A stretch of DNA of 64,000 nt from Psococerastis gibbosa. Its lineage: Eukaryota > Arthropoda > Insecta > Psocodea > Psocidae. This document shows, piece after piece, positions 44,961 through 56,344 of the stretch. The notes below the pieces were generated by a model, which was not told the origin of the DNA, did no database searches, and saw only the letters and a program-made list of their open reading frames with translations. The stretch spans positions 33,809,921 through 33,873,920 of the forward strand of contig OZ020485.1 in assembly GCA_963971405.1 (NCBI GenBank), given 5' to 3'. A program made the position numbers and the translations under genes. Numbering within the stretch: the first letter of the stretch is position 1; each line of letters starts with the position of its first letter.

Positions 44961-45277
44961 GAGTGTACAGCCCGTAGGAAATTGGCAGCCCGCGAAATGT
45001 AATACTTTTTATTTTTTATTTAATTAACTAAGCATGTTATTTTAAGATATTTTTAATTTTCGAAATTGTAGTTTTTCATAAACATGTATATATTTTATAA
45101 ACAATAACTATTCACTATAATCGATTTTATAAAAAAACTACAATTTCGAAAACTAAAAATACCTTATTATATGATGCATAAAGTAGTCTTCCACAACTTA
45201 GATGAGCCAAATCTTTAATAACATGCTTAGTTAATTAATTAAAAAATAAAAAGTATTAAATTTCGGGTTGTACACTC
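44961..45277. mobile_element. TTAA-flanked foldback MITE, copy 1
   Basis: TTAA flanks both sides (44957-44960 and 45278-45281). The termini GAGTGTACAGCCCG and the complement of GAGTGTACAACCCG are followed by matching arms (TACTTTTTATTTTTTATTTA, TAAGCATGTTATT). Inner arms carry CGAAATTGTAGTTTTT and its complement. A TTAA duplication suggests a piggyBac-type transposase, but the termini do not begin CCC, so TA-type transposases are not excluded. Confidence 0.7.
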
Positions 45278-45281
45278 TTAA

Positions 45282-45799
45282 TAACAGGTGACTTAAATAA
45301 TAATTTTCAATTAATACAACTTGGTGAGTGGCAACAGCAGAATCAATGCGATAATTCCTGTAAAATGTTGAGAAAAAAAACAAAAGAAAAGGCAGTAATA
45401 ATAAATTGTATAAAAGAAGTTGGAGACCCATTCAGACATAAGAAGAATCGGTCTGAAATTGGCAGTAAATTCAAATTTATAGGGGTTGACCTCGTAGAAC
45501 GGGGGATGCAAATAGGAGAATGGAGATTCCCGTGTCTCTAACCGGCAATTTCTTCTGCTTCCAACAATTCCGTTTCTCTTTCTCAACCAAAGAGGCTGCT
45601 GAGAGAGTTCCAACATTCAGCCCATTTCATTTTGCATACAATAATACTGTAAAGTACCAAATGGCTTATAGGATTTATTAGGAATAAGCGCATTTTCGTC
45701 AAGTACTCAAGCCTCCAGTAGAAATTCTCAGCCCTTGGTGGTTTTCTTAGTATACGGCCCTACGAGCGTTTTTTCACGCAGTTATAGTAATGAAACGGT
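45282..45799. other. Stretch without a recognised gene
   Basis: The 101-codon minus frame at 45311-45616 has a hydrophobic C-terminal half derived from AT-rich DNA. No family was recognised. Confidence 0.35.
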
Positions 45800-45930
45800 T
45801 ACAAACAATTTAATGAATGTATTCGATTGACCTCGTTACCCGCCTCTGTAGGTTAGTACCCGTGTTGAGTTACGACACGTCTCTGATCGCACAAGTACAA
45901 GCACGCTACCACCTGACCATCGAAGTAATG
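45800..45930 (-). mobile_element. SINE-like repeat, family B, copy 5
   Basis: On the minus strand ACTTCGATGGTCAGGTGGTA, CTTGTACTTGTGCGATCAGA, GACGTGTCGTAACTCAACAC and GAGGTCAATCGAATACATTC match the other B copies. Confidence 0.7.
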
Positions 45931-46555
45931 ATAGAAAAATGCTTGTGCAATGCGAAACCCAGCCGTTGAGCGGCAATAGTATTGGATTCCAAACTTATGA
46001 CCCTTTGATCCATTTGAGAAAAAAAACCCCTAAGGATGGAAATAGTGTGGATTATGTGTGGTATTATCATACGGAATGGTCAAAGGGGTCGACGTTTAGG
46101 TCCAAGGCCGTTATTAACAATAAAAAGGATGCCCCACTTCCTAGTTTGTCTCTTTGTGTTTAAGGTTACAATAAGAGTCCATGGAGCACGAAAAACCCTA
46201 ACAAAAAATGGCACAATGCATTCTAACTCTTTTTCAGCCTTTCTGTAACTCGCGTTCCGGTTTTGACGCAATAAACAACATTGTCAGTTTGCTTTGCACT
46301 ACAATACTGCCATATCTGAAAGGGTCAATTTTGAACAAAGAAGTCCACTCAGGTACAAAGTACAAAAATATTACAAAAAATGTTTTTTCAACAATTCGAA
46401 ATGTATATCTTTCTAGTTCTCTCGTTCCCCGTAAGTACTATTAGATGTAAAGCAAGAAAAAGGAAGGATAATATTATCTTTAGCCTAAGTTATTTTAATT
46501 TGGAGACTTTTGGGACATTTTTCAAACGATACAATATAAACAAGAATTATTATTA
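45931..46555. other. Stretch without a recognised gene
   Basis: Several overlapping short frames on both strands at 45939-46271. None has a recognisable domain. Confidence 0.35.
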
Positions 46556-46887
46556 AGAAGATATGCTACGTAGAAAATAGGCTGCCCAAAATTAATTACT
46601 TTTTTTTTAAATTAACAAAGCAAGTTATTAAAGATTTGGCTCATGCAAGTTGTAGAAGACTTTATTTTGCATCATATCAATCGGGTACCTATTTTTTCTT
46701 TTCGGTTTTGTAGTTTTCACAAAAATCCTAAATTTTAGTCCCCACTGGTTTTTATGAAAGAACTTAGGTACCAATAATTTGATATTTCCTATTATATGAT
46801 GCTTGAAGTAGTCTTCTACAACTTTAATGAGCCAAATCTTTAATAACAACATGTTTTCTTAATAAATTAAAACTAATAAGTCCTCAT
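46556..46887. mobile_element. TTAA-associated foldback MITE, copy 2
   Basis: The left end AAGATATGCTACGTAGAAAA follows TTA, and TTAA lies just after the right end. Arms carry GATTTGGCTCATGCAAGTTG and its complement. The centre reads CCCCACTGGTTTTTATGAAA. It is closest to 47748-48333. Confidence 0.65.
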
Positions 46888-47747
46888 TAACTGTTACTGA
46901 CTCTTTTAACTTGGCTTCATGAATCAAGACAAAACTTAGTAGGTAGCTACGAATGTAAAAGTGGCTTCTACGCTTCTAAGGTAAGATATCTACAACCCTT
47001 AAGCAGAGTCTGGAGCGTCCTTTCAATTTGTTTCATAGTAGGTGGGGGAGTCAGCTGTCAAAAAGACTAGTTATACATGTATATTGTAAATTTTGTGGTA
47101 CTTTTTAGCTAGATTGAACTTCACATTTTTTTAGTTCCTTAATAAAATAAATAATCCACCCATTTGTTTATTTAATTTCCTATTATTATTGTTACGACAT
47201 AATTGACTTCTGGAACCTCATTATGCCAACCTAGATAATGTTCATAAGTTTCTGACCAAGCTCACATTTGTAGGCCTGTGGCAAAATTACCAATAATAAT
47301 AATGTAACTCTTAAAGAAATTACTTAAGTTTGCAGAATATAGACGCTGAACGTGGTGTACAGACATCTGTTGAGAGTCACTGTGCTCGTATTAAGCGGAA
47401 GCCTGAAACTTACTTGAACCTCACAACTGCAATTATAGTGCGACGTTTAGAAATTCCAATTTCTCGTCTTTTCGAATTCAAAACTCAGCAGGAGATCCTG
47501 GGGTAGGCGGGAGTGAGGGAAGGGGAGTGTGGGAGGGGGAGCTTACTTCCCCTTTCCTCCACCACTCCTTTCTCAGCAGCCCGGAAAAGTTTCTGTATAC
47601 TTTATCTAGCTCCCCTTCCTTAGGGAGCGGTTCTAGAACTTGGAATGGCTTCTTCAGTGGTTACCAAACAATTCTGCTTTATTTTAATATTGAGTATGTT
47701 AGAAGTATTGGTACATGAGACATTAATACGATTTAAAGTGCATGTAA
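46888..47747. other. Stretch without a recognised gene
   Basis: No shared repeat or credible coding frame. A G-rich run lies near 47504-47545. Confidence 0.4.
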
Positions 47748-48333
47748 AGAGGACATGTTACGTAGAAAATTAACTCCCCGAAATTTGTTGTTTTTAAATA
47801 AAAATAAATAAATAAATATTGACTTTTTGTTCTATTACTAAGCCAACCTAGCGGAGTTAGGGCTACAAAGTCCTCTCTTACACTCAACTACGAAGACTCG
47901 GGACCGCCTGCTTTACATGCCCTCCGAAGCATGGCCAGAAAATGTAGCAAGTGTGGGACTCGAACCAACAACCTTTCGGGTGAAAGTTGGAGTCTGTACC
48001 ACCACTCTACATGTCCTGACTTCTTATTTTTTAATCAATTAACAAAGCAAGTTGTTAAAGATTTGGCTCATGTCAGTTGCAGCGGCCTAGGTACTTCATG
48101 CATCATATAATAAGAAATAATAAATTTTTGATACCTTACTTAGTTCTTTCATAAAAACCAGTGGGGACTCAAATTTCGCGTATAATCTGGGATTTTTGGA
48201 AAAACTACAAAACCAAAAAGTAAAAATGCCCAATTATATGATATACCAAGTAGTCTCCTACAACTTAAATTTTAAATAAAAAATAAGAAGTATTTAATTT
48301 TGCAGCGTCAATTTTCTACCTAGCATATCCTCT
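47748..48333. mobile_element. TTAA-associated foldback MITE, copy 3, carrying a SINE
   Basis: The left end AGAGGACATGTTACGTAGAA and the complement of the right end (AGAGGATATGCTAGGTAGAA) are inverted copies. The inner arms (AAAGATTTGGCTCATGTCAG) and the centre (AAACCAGTGGGGACT) match 46556-46887. The left arm is interrupted by the minus-strand SINE at 47803-48012. Confidence 0.75.
47803..48012 (-). mobile_element. tRNA-derived SINE, subfamily B, inside a MITE arm
   Basis: On the minus strand the B box GGTTCGAGTCC is at 47966-47956. The central block CCATGCTTCGGAGGGCATGT is at about 47933-47914. The tail TAGGTTGGCTTAGTAATAGA ends in TTTAT units near 47805. It has the same tail as the 34.7-kb copy. 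Confidence 0.8.
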
Positions 48334-48514
48334 TAATATTCCGCTAGTTAAACATGCAGCACATGAGTATTATTTTTTTTCATGCATTGTACTATAGTAT
48401 ATACTTATATAAAAAAAATTAGTTGTCTTTAAGTCGGTTGTAAAGTCGGTTTACGGACGACAGTTTAACGTGACAGTGCCTAAATTGACATAAACTTAAT
48501 TAACTAATTAACTT

Positions 48515-49375
48515 AAATAATATATGGCTGGAAAGAGAAAAAAATGTGGAAAAGCCCTTAAAAGCCCTTAAGTAGTTTGAAATTTTTAAATAGATAATAA
48601 CGCAGCCAAAAGAGGCCTATTTTTGTTGAAAATCGTGCGTACCCCCTGACGTTTCACACCCCCAAAGCCAAACCCCTTGCTTGATCGCCACAAATATAGC
48701 ATGGCCTGAAAGAAGAAGAATAGACGAAGACAAGGCTTTTCACATCAGCCCAAAAAATTGCTTTAAATCCGCCCATGCAATTCAAATGGAATTGCTGGAA
48801 ATGCATCTCAGTTTACTAATTTTGTGTTCCACTCGTGTTTAAGGGGTGAAGGGGTAAATTTGAAACTATGTATTTATACTCGTTTGAAACCCTAATTCAT
48901 ACTGCTTCTAATGAGACATTAAAAATTCATTTCGGTTGGAAATTGCAGGCTGTGGAATTTTTTTACGCTATGCATGTAAATTTAAAAGTACCCTTTGAAC
49001 CTGTTTTCCGCCGAAACACGGATGGCTTACCAACTCACCTGAGCCTGAATGAAGAGACGGATAGTACAACTGAATATATGTCTGGAAAGAGTAAGAAAGG
49101 TGAAAAAGAATTAAAGTAGTTTAAAGTTTTCAAACTGATATTAACACGCCCAAAACCTCGGCCGAAAAAGGCCTATTTTCTATTAAAATCCGCAAATTCG
49201 GGCCAAATTTGGGCGCACCTACTCACGTTTCCACCCCCCAAAGTCGAACCCCTTGCCCTATCACAACGAATACAGCATGGCCTGAAAGAGGAAGAATAGA
49301 CAAAGACATGGGTATACTTTAAATTGAGATAAACTTTCTACATCTGCCCAAAAAGTTGCTTTAAACCAGCGACCC
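48515..49375 (+). repeat. Diverged direct duplication spaced about 555 bp
   Basis: Unit 1 (48515-48778) and unit 2 (49069-49375) share ATATATGGCTGGAAAGAG or ATATATGTCTGGAAAGAG, AAAAGAGGCCTATTTT or AAAAAGGCCTATTTTC, GAACCCCTTGC and GGCCTGAAAGA-GAAGAATAG. They are in the same orientation. Between them lies an 83-codon frame (48868-49119) of unknown character that ends inside unit 2. Confidence 0.65.
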
Positions 49376-51094
49376 GTGTCACCCGATCCGCGTTCCCAAC
49401 TAGCGTCACCCATGAACATCACACTTTTCGTACATGCATCTAGTATTCCAGTCGGCGCTCATCAATTTATTAGACGTTGTCACTTCAATATATTTATATG
49501 CATATATTTATATCGTATTTTAATGAGTTTGGTTTGATAAACGAACATGAGTTGAAGCCTATGTATTGTATTGTTTGTTCAATAGTGCCCAGTATACGAA
49601 ATTTATCCTTACCACAAGCGTTTTTAATATGCTATTGTGGAAAAAATTAAGTGCATTAAGCTCTAGTGGCAGGAATTTGATTGAAGTTAGCCTGTAAAAT
49701 ATTTATGGGTGCTTGAGCTTGAAAGTTGAGGGTGCTAGACCACCTGAGCATGATGCAAGTGGGCGCCACTGCACCAGCCATCTCAACAATAATAAGTAAG
49801 TTACGTTAAATCCTTCATGTGATATAATGCTATACCCTACTCTTCTTCTTGTAATTATGCTTAACAACAAGCTGAGAATTGCAATGCAAAACTTGGTGGT
49901 CACGGTCACATGCCTATAGTATTCTATGTTTATAATGTACTGTAAATCGATCCAAACTAAACAATATTATGTCATATCACGCATAAGGGTAACGAAATAT
50001 TTCGTTGCATAGAATGTAGAGAATTTTATTGCAAACCCTTTTGGTTGGGTTGCCTATGGCACTGTACCGTATGATGTCTACTTCGTTGCCAAGTATCAGA
50101 AGATAAAGCTCTATGAAATTATCACATAATTTCCATTTTATGTATCTTCCTCAATTTCCATTTTCTAATAATAACCTTAACTCATCCTCCATATTACAAA
50201 AAATTTCAGAGAGGAAAAATAAGCAAAATGTAAACGAAAAATAAATAACGTTATCCAATTTTCCTGTCAAGACAAAGCTATGGAAAGTGCTGAGTTTATG
50301 AAATAAAATCTTCTAAAAAATATAGAGAAAAAACGTGGAAAATGAGGCGAAAAAATACAATGGTTATAAATTACAATTTTAATTTCGCAAAATTGCATTT
50401 TCTAAGAATCGGTGGGGAGTATTTCTCCTCGCTTTTTCTTCAAAAATATAATCAAACAATTTTATATTGTTGTTTTTTTCATTTGCTATCACGATGTGCC
50501 GTGGACATAGTGTATTCAAGCAATTAATTATATTATTGTGTTTTTTATGAAGATGCCTATTTACGTACGATACACTTGATAAAGATAATATCCTTACCCT
50601 ATGCGAGAAAATATGAATCTTTCAGCAAGAAAATACTGCTTATCGTTAAACTCAAAGCATTAATTTTCTCGAATGGGTTTCTTTCATTGCAAAGCATAGA
50701 GTATTCAGAGTAGCAGCGCACTTAGAGATATTGGATGCTGGAAAGATTTATAATGGAATCTAAATGAGATACTTTTTGTCCATTTGCATTTGCAGTGCTA
50801 TTTTCAAGATTGAATCCTTAATTAAAGCGCAAAATAGCAACTTAAATGTTAATACATGCACTGTATAAATTATCAACTGAATATGCAGTAGGGAAGGCTT
50901 CTTTTTCAAGTACCTATTTAAATGTCTGTTCAAGACTGAATTATATATAAAAACAGTCTCATTTTGCAAGTTAGTTTTCTGTCTGTGATACTGACTAGCG
51001 TTAGGCACGTGCACCTGAACAATTTAGTATGTAATTACGGCACACTTTTAAAAATTATATACAATTTTAACAAAACTCATAGCAAACCAATTTT
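49376..51094. other. Long stretch without a recognised gene
   Basis: AT-rich. The frames at 49703-49909, 50342-50527 and 50760-51014 have no motif. Confidence 0.4.
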
Positions 51095-51271
51095 GACGAA
51101 GCAGTGGAATCCGGGATGATAGGACGTGGTCGTTCTGAAAGCGTACTTCCAAACCTATCGTCAACATCTGCGGTCGACATCTTCAGTGGAAGTTACTTCT
51201 AAGATTATATCTCGGTGGCTACTTATTCTACTGCTTCGTCACGTAACTCCGGCAATGAAAGCCTTTGTAAT
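51095..51271. mobile_element. Foldback element P, copy with a shortened right arm
   Basis: The left arm GACGAAGCAGTGGAATCCGG is matched by the right-arm stub TTCTACTGCTTCGTC. The inner block is the complement of TTCCACTGAAGATGTCGACC. The flank CACGTAACTCCGG is shared with the 3.3-kb copy. Confidence 0.65.
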
Positions 51272-51457
51272 GAATAAAACCAATTTTCTCTTATTTCTGG
51301 CAAAGAAATCGAAATTAACGATCCAGCAAATGTTTTTTTCTATGTAGACTCAGTAGGGCATCAAGACCCTTCCGTCTGTTTTCAGTCATTGTGATACTCT
51401 GGCAGACAGGCAAGATGTGATGATGAGCTTAAAACTGCTGAAGAATTGCTCTGTACC

Positions 51458-51732
51458 TAGGCGCGGATCTATGGGGGGGGGGGGGCTATGGGGGCTATAG
51501 CCTCCCCCCATTAGGGTCCTCAAAATTCAAAATGCGTAAAACCCCACTATTTCAGTCCTATTTTCCCCAAATTTTCTCCCCTTGTGCTCGAATGTATTAA
51601 TTACCTATAATATAGAACCCTTGTTGCTCTACAAATGCGTAAAACCCCAGTAGTTCAGCCCTATTTTTAACAAAAAAATCGAAATTTAAACTTAGCCCCC
51701 CCCCCCTTGGTCTCATTCTAGATCCGCGCCTG
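51458..51732. mobile_element. hAT-type MITE with perfect 8-bp duplication
   Basis: TCTGTACC occurs exactly at 51450-51457 and 51733-51740. The left end is TAGGCGCGGATCTATGGGGG. The right end is the complement of CAGGCGCGGATCTAGAATGA. The interior is a tandem dimer (CCCCACTATTTCAGTCCTAT, then CCCCAGTAGTTCAGCCCTAT) flanked by G and C tracts. The same dimer lies near 24.9 and 27.3 kb. This is a clean and probably young insertion. Confidence 0.9.
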
Positions 51733-51744
51733 TCTGTACCTACC

Positions 51745-53261
51745 GTCCATCGTGCCTTTTTTTAAGATGCACAATAGTACACTTCAGTCACACGGCACAA
51801 TAATCAAATATATATGCTGTATGTATGTGTTGTATAGGTGTGTTGGTTAAATTATACGTATATATGAAACTAAACAATGTTTCAATTTGTTCAATTTAAT
51901 CTGTTTTTCAAGGCTGAAAATTATCATTGGATGTTGCAAATGGCAATATGGTGTTAATTTATAAAGGAAGATTGAATACTTCACTGAAAAGCCCATTGCT
52001 GAAATTCCCAAGCTCATAAGCTGGACTCTCAACGCCATTCCCTATAATGGAATTTTGTCACATTCCACAACTGATTTGCTTTTAATACTGCGCGGGTCTT
52101 ACACACCCTTCAAATACAATTTTAACAGATTCTGCACAAGCAGCTGTTTCTTTGTCCCTCTCTTTACCCCACTCTCTCCCTCCTGTCCTCCATGTTGGTT
52201 TGTCTGCTGATGGGCAGTTGTTTTTCAAAGAATTTTTAAAAGTTAAATTCGAATAAGTTATTTTGGTTATTAACTTAAACCAAAACGTTGGTAGTTCGAG
52301 TCCCATACCACACTTCCTTTACATTGCTACTGGATCCTTATCCTTCAAAATGGAGCTGTTAAAATACGTTCACTGGCAGGACTGTTATTGCAGTCAATGT
52401 CAGAAACACATGATTAAGAACTCTGTGGGTGATTCACTGTCCAAGGCTCCACTGTCTGGAATTTTAAGAAAAAATAACGAATATGGTGATCTAGACCCCT
52501 TTTCCAGCCTACCACTTTTTAAAATTTATTTATGGGTTTTTATGAAATCACGATTGCTTAACGCTTAATTACTTTTAATTTAATTTTTAAATATTTTATG
52601 TTATAAATTGCTGTTGTAAATGTAAATGCCTTCGCTGTTGGATCCGTTTATTCTGTTGCTGGCATATTAAACGCTTATTTATTAATTTATTATTCAAGTC
52701 ACGGATTGGGCAAATTTGTGAGCTGTGAGCTGCGAGCTATATTAGTTGAAAGCAAGACGCGAGTGCTTCCAGTACCCGCTGGGGCAGGGTATGGCGACAA
52801 ATTCTTCATTTCGGGGGGAGGGGGGACTTTTAAATGATGCCTTAGTAAATATGTTGTTAGGTGAATTTTTTGGTTCTACCTAAGTGTAGTCACATGCTCA
52901 CTCCCGTTTTCTTTCTTGTTCTTTCCATAGCCTAATTATAATAATAGAGCTGTATACGTTTATTTGTAATACAAGTCAGCCTGTGCGTGAAAACGTGAAC
53001 GTATTAGTGTACATTAAATCAACATAATTATACAGTTGAAAACAATAAGTACAAGTCAGTAAAAAATGAACCAATCAGCCAACATTTTCATGGAATTAAT
53101 GAGGAATGGCGGAGGCGCCATTTGATTCGATTGGAGTTCCGCCATGACCATGTTGGTCAAGACAGCTGATTTATCGAAGGGCGTAACCACAACTGAGTAC
53201 CTGAAGAGTTGGGTTATAACCGTGAATCACGCCAGCCGCGTCCACCCATGTGCAGCTTACG
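51745..53261. other. Stretch without a recognised gene
   Basis: GTTCGAGTCCCATACCAC at 52293-52310 resembles a polymerase III B box, so a SINE fragment is possible. The frame at 52263-52568 contains CYCSQCQKH but no complete zinc-binding domain. Confidence 0.35.
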
Positions 53262-53343
53262 ATGGCGGACGAACGGGCGCTACTGGACTGTTCGGCGTGG
53301 GGGTACCTGGTCCCCACTCAACTACTATCGCACGAAAACATGG
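53262..53343 (+). CDS. Candidate first coding exon (27 codons plus one base)
   Basis: The protein is unknown to me. ATG at 53262 opens a frame reading MADERALLDCSAWGYLVPTQ then LLSHENM. At 53344 the sequence GTAACT could be a splice donor preceded by G. An ATGGCGGAC start, CG-rich codons and a GC-rich upstream segment (53130-53260) would suit a first exon next to a promoter in this AT-rich genome. Unspliced, the frame stops at about 53370. No downstream exon was identified in the window, and the next hAT MITE starts at 53477. The alternative is a chance frame in a CG-rich patch. A different frame is also open over 53144-53347. Confidence 0.3.
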
Positions 53344-53476
53344 GTAACTCCCGGTCCCATGTTTGAAAAACTGGTTAGGTAGTTTCCTATATATAGTTCC
53401 TTTTGACCATCACATTCTAGCTAGATCCTACACATCAGAATTTGAACAGATACATTCATACTCACTTAGCGGTGGT

Positions 53477-53730
53477 CAGTGGTGGACTCATGGGGGTCAT
53501 GGGGGCAATTTTAAAAAGGTGGCAAAATGACAACTTCATTAAAAAAAAAAAAAAAACTGAAATATGAAAAGCGTTCTGTATGTACCAACCAGTATTGTTT
53601 GGAAAACCTAAATCAGTTACTTAAATGAGTTAAATCAAATGCCGTATTGTTTTTATTCATAATTTATACCTGAGGCGGCATTTTCTGAGATGATCCTCTC
53701 CAAAATAAAAACAAAGCTGTGTCGCCACTG
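53477..53730. mobile_element. hAT-type MITE, CAGTGGTGGAC ends
   Basis: The left end is CAGTGGTGGACTCATGGGGG. The right end is the complement of CAGTGGCGACACAGC. Octamers GCGGTGGT (53469-53476) and GCAGTGGT (53731-53738) agree at seven of eight. It has no coding frame. Confidence 0.65.
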
Positions 53731-53738
53731 GCAGTGGT

Positions 53739-54130
53739 AACATTGGTAAAGTGGGAAGTGTCTTAGAAGATAGAAGATTGAATCAATAATATAAATATAA
53801 ATAAAAACATACACTAGTGCAATTAATTATTTATTTATCCTGACTTCCACATTAGCAAAGGTGACGAGGTAGCCTTATTACAAATATACGAAAAATAAGT
53901 ATATGATGTGAGGCATTAACTGTATATGGGATAGCTAGCAATTGGCAATAATAGAATTGTCAGAATATGCAATTATATGATTAATAAGTACCGTATACAC
54001 AGCTCAGTATACTTCAAACTATTTTTCGAATTTCCACGATCAGGATCATTGCACTATTTGCACTGTACACGTTTTGTACGGTCGGCTCAGTCCTTTTGTG
54101 GCAACTCGGATAACTCAATTGAAGGCACCT
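53739..54130. other. AT-rich spacer
   Basis: No feature recognised. Confidence 0.4.
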
Positions 54131-54132
54131 TA

Positions 54133-54434
54133 CTATATAGTAAGGCACTATATACCCGGGTATTGTCATCTGCCATGTTGTATCCCATATTTCCTATATG
54201 GTAAGTATTGTAAGAAAAGTAAAAAATTGAAAAAAAACTAATACACGTTTTAGTAATTTTTTATTATACAATTCCCTACTTGGTAGCACGTTTTTTAAAT
54301 GAAAATAAATAAACAACGATAAATTTCAAAAAATAAATAGGTAAACACCCAATGCTTGGCTTATACACAAGACTTATAATGGATACAACATGGCGGATGA
54401 CAATACCTGTCTAATATAGAGCCCTACCATATAG
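54133..54434. mobile_element. TA-flanked palindromic MITE (Tc1/mariner-like)
   Basis: The ends CTATATAGTAAGGCACTATA and the complement of CTATATGGTAGGGCTCTATA continue inward through GGTATTGTCATCTGCCATGT and its complement, giving arms of about 50 bases. TA flanks both sides (54131-54132, 54435-54436), as Tc1/mariner elements require. Confidence 0.75.
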
Positions 54435-54436
54435 TA

Positions 54437-55759
54437 AACAACTCAAAAACTGTGACCATATTTATCAATAAGAAAAACATTAGAAGGTATGTTATGAAGG
54501 TGATTACCTACCACATTGTGTTTTGAACGATTTCACTAATCTATGTTTTAGTGTAGCACTGCTATTCTATTAGTATAAGTTAAGCTTCCAAGGACAGTCT
54601 AGTTTCTGAAAAGATCGGGTTTTGCAATTCTTCCAAATGGCTTCGACTCTGAAACTTATTTTTTTTTACTTCCGTAAGACCCCTACAAGCTCAATAGACG
54701 TCTTTAACAAAAAAAAAAAAAACAATGACTGCAAATAAAAAACAATAGTTCGCTTAAATTTGTGCAAATTTGACACAAAATTAGCCATTAAGAAATCATT
54801 TCCAGAATTTCGGGGGGGGGGGGGGGTTAGCTTCTACCCCCCCCCCCCTCTCCCCCTCCTGAAGCCGCACCAGGTAATAATATTCTTGTATAGTTACATC
54901 TAGGGGACCATTATGAATGCTGGCATGTTTATTTTGTACTGACGAATGAGGCAGTAGACAAGTTTTTAATACTGTAATAACAGTTACAAATAGAACATCC
55001 ATAGAACCAACAACTTCTGAAGTAAAGTATTAAGTAGTTGTTTTCCATCAAAAAGGCAAAAAATGCAATTTAGCATAAAACTGTGGGCTCCATATCAACT
55101 TTAAATAGGGGGGGGAAAAGCCTTCAATGGGCACTGTATAATGACCCTCCCCGGGCAGACAATCATGAGTATGGGGGGTGGGGCGTAATCAAACAACAGG
55201 GACCCCATCCACCCCGGAGAAGGGTTGAGCTCGGCGATAATGAGGATTTATACGGCGATTCTGTGTAATCCTGAGAAATATATATACGCTATTATCAGAC
55301 CATCCAGGAGATTAAACGTCAAACGGACCTTATGAATGCCCGCAGATTACACCACCCGCAGCTCCCCTGCAGCTTTTAGCTTTTTGGATGGTACTGTCGT
55401 ATCTCTGTTACGGTCGTTACCGGTGCTGTGAGGAATTTTATACTATTTTCCACTATTTTGGCAAAATATATAAGGTCTGAATGTCCAATCTCAATTTTAT
55501 TAACATTGAGTACATTAACTGCTGGATTTTTTTTTAGTTTTTAGTATTGGAGCGCTTTACAATTTTATTGGATGGTATGTTGTACTGTATATGTACCGAT
55601 CTATTACTATTTATTTATTTTAAAAAATTCATGAATGAAATTATAGCATTTCATTTGACAATTTCAAGAATAAGAACCATACTGCAAAGTGTACCTAGGT
55701 TTATTGTTCGATGAGGACATGTGTGAAACATAATGATGAAAACGTCCGTTAGCTAGTGC
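54437..55759. other. Stretch without a recognised gene
   Basis: A G run (about 54812-54826) is followed 12 bases later by a C run (about 54837-54848), next to the complement of CCTGGTGCGGCTTCAGGAGG, which looks like a hAT end. The frame at 55083-55268 has no motif. Confidence 0.4.
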
Positions 55760-55918
55760 CAAGCCCGTAACCAGGGGAGGCTGGGGGCTGCAGCCCCCAA
55801 AATCTTTTTGACTTTACACTAGATAGCATTGAACTTCCCTGATGTGCGACAATTCACTACGTACTAAAGAGTCGCAGCCCCCCCCCCCCCCCGAAATAAC
55901 ATCCTGATTATAGGCTAG
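55760..55918. mobile_element. Probable hAT-type MITE with C tract
   Basis: The left end CAAGCCCGTAACCAGG matches the complement of the right end (CTAGCCTATAATCAGG) at 12 of 16 bases and resembles the 33033 family. A C run lies at 55878-55892. The octamer duplication is ambiguous. Confidence 0.45.
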
Positions 55919-56344
55919 CGCCACAATTATTAATTTAATTAATTAATGTAAAATTAAATGAAATATTAGAATTGAATTATATAGATGGTCAGTGATAGAC
56001 TTCTCGACCGTGTCTTTCGTTCAGTTTCGGGCAAAAATAACCCATATATTGTGTTACCCAAACTGGCCCGTTATCGAGCTAAGAGTGCATAAGGATAACA
56101 TTTGAACAAGAGCATAATAGTTCCATCCACTCTCGTTGGAATTAATTCTGTCAAAACTAATAAATTGATGTGTGCAAATTTTCGCTTAGAGCAGAAAAGA
56201 GGAAGTGTTTTCATATGAAATGCATTAAAGTGCCAGAATTGATACTAAAACACAGAAACAAATTAGTTGATTGAAAATAGGGTGATGAATAATTAATTAA
56301 ACAAGCTTTAGCTGGGCCTGAGTAAGCGCAGGATTTCGAATTTT
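55919..56344. other. AT-rich spacer
   Basis: AATTAATTAA-type low complexity near 55930-55950. No gene recognised. Confidence 0.4.

Noticed and set aside
3318-51271. Calling the foldback-P motif an active hammerhead ribozyme
   Set aside because: There is an extra base before stem II, and the UH site after stem III cannot be placed. It is kept only as a resemblance.
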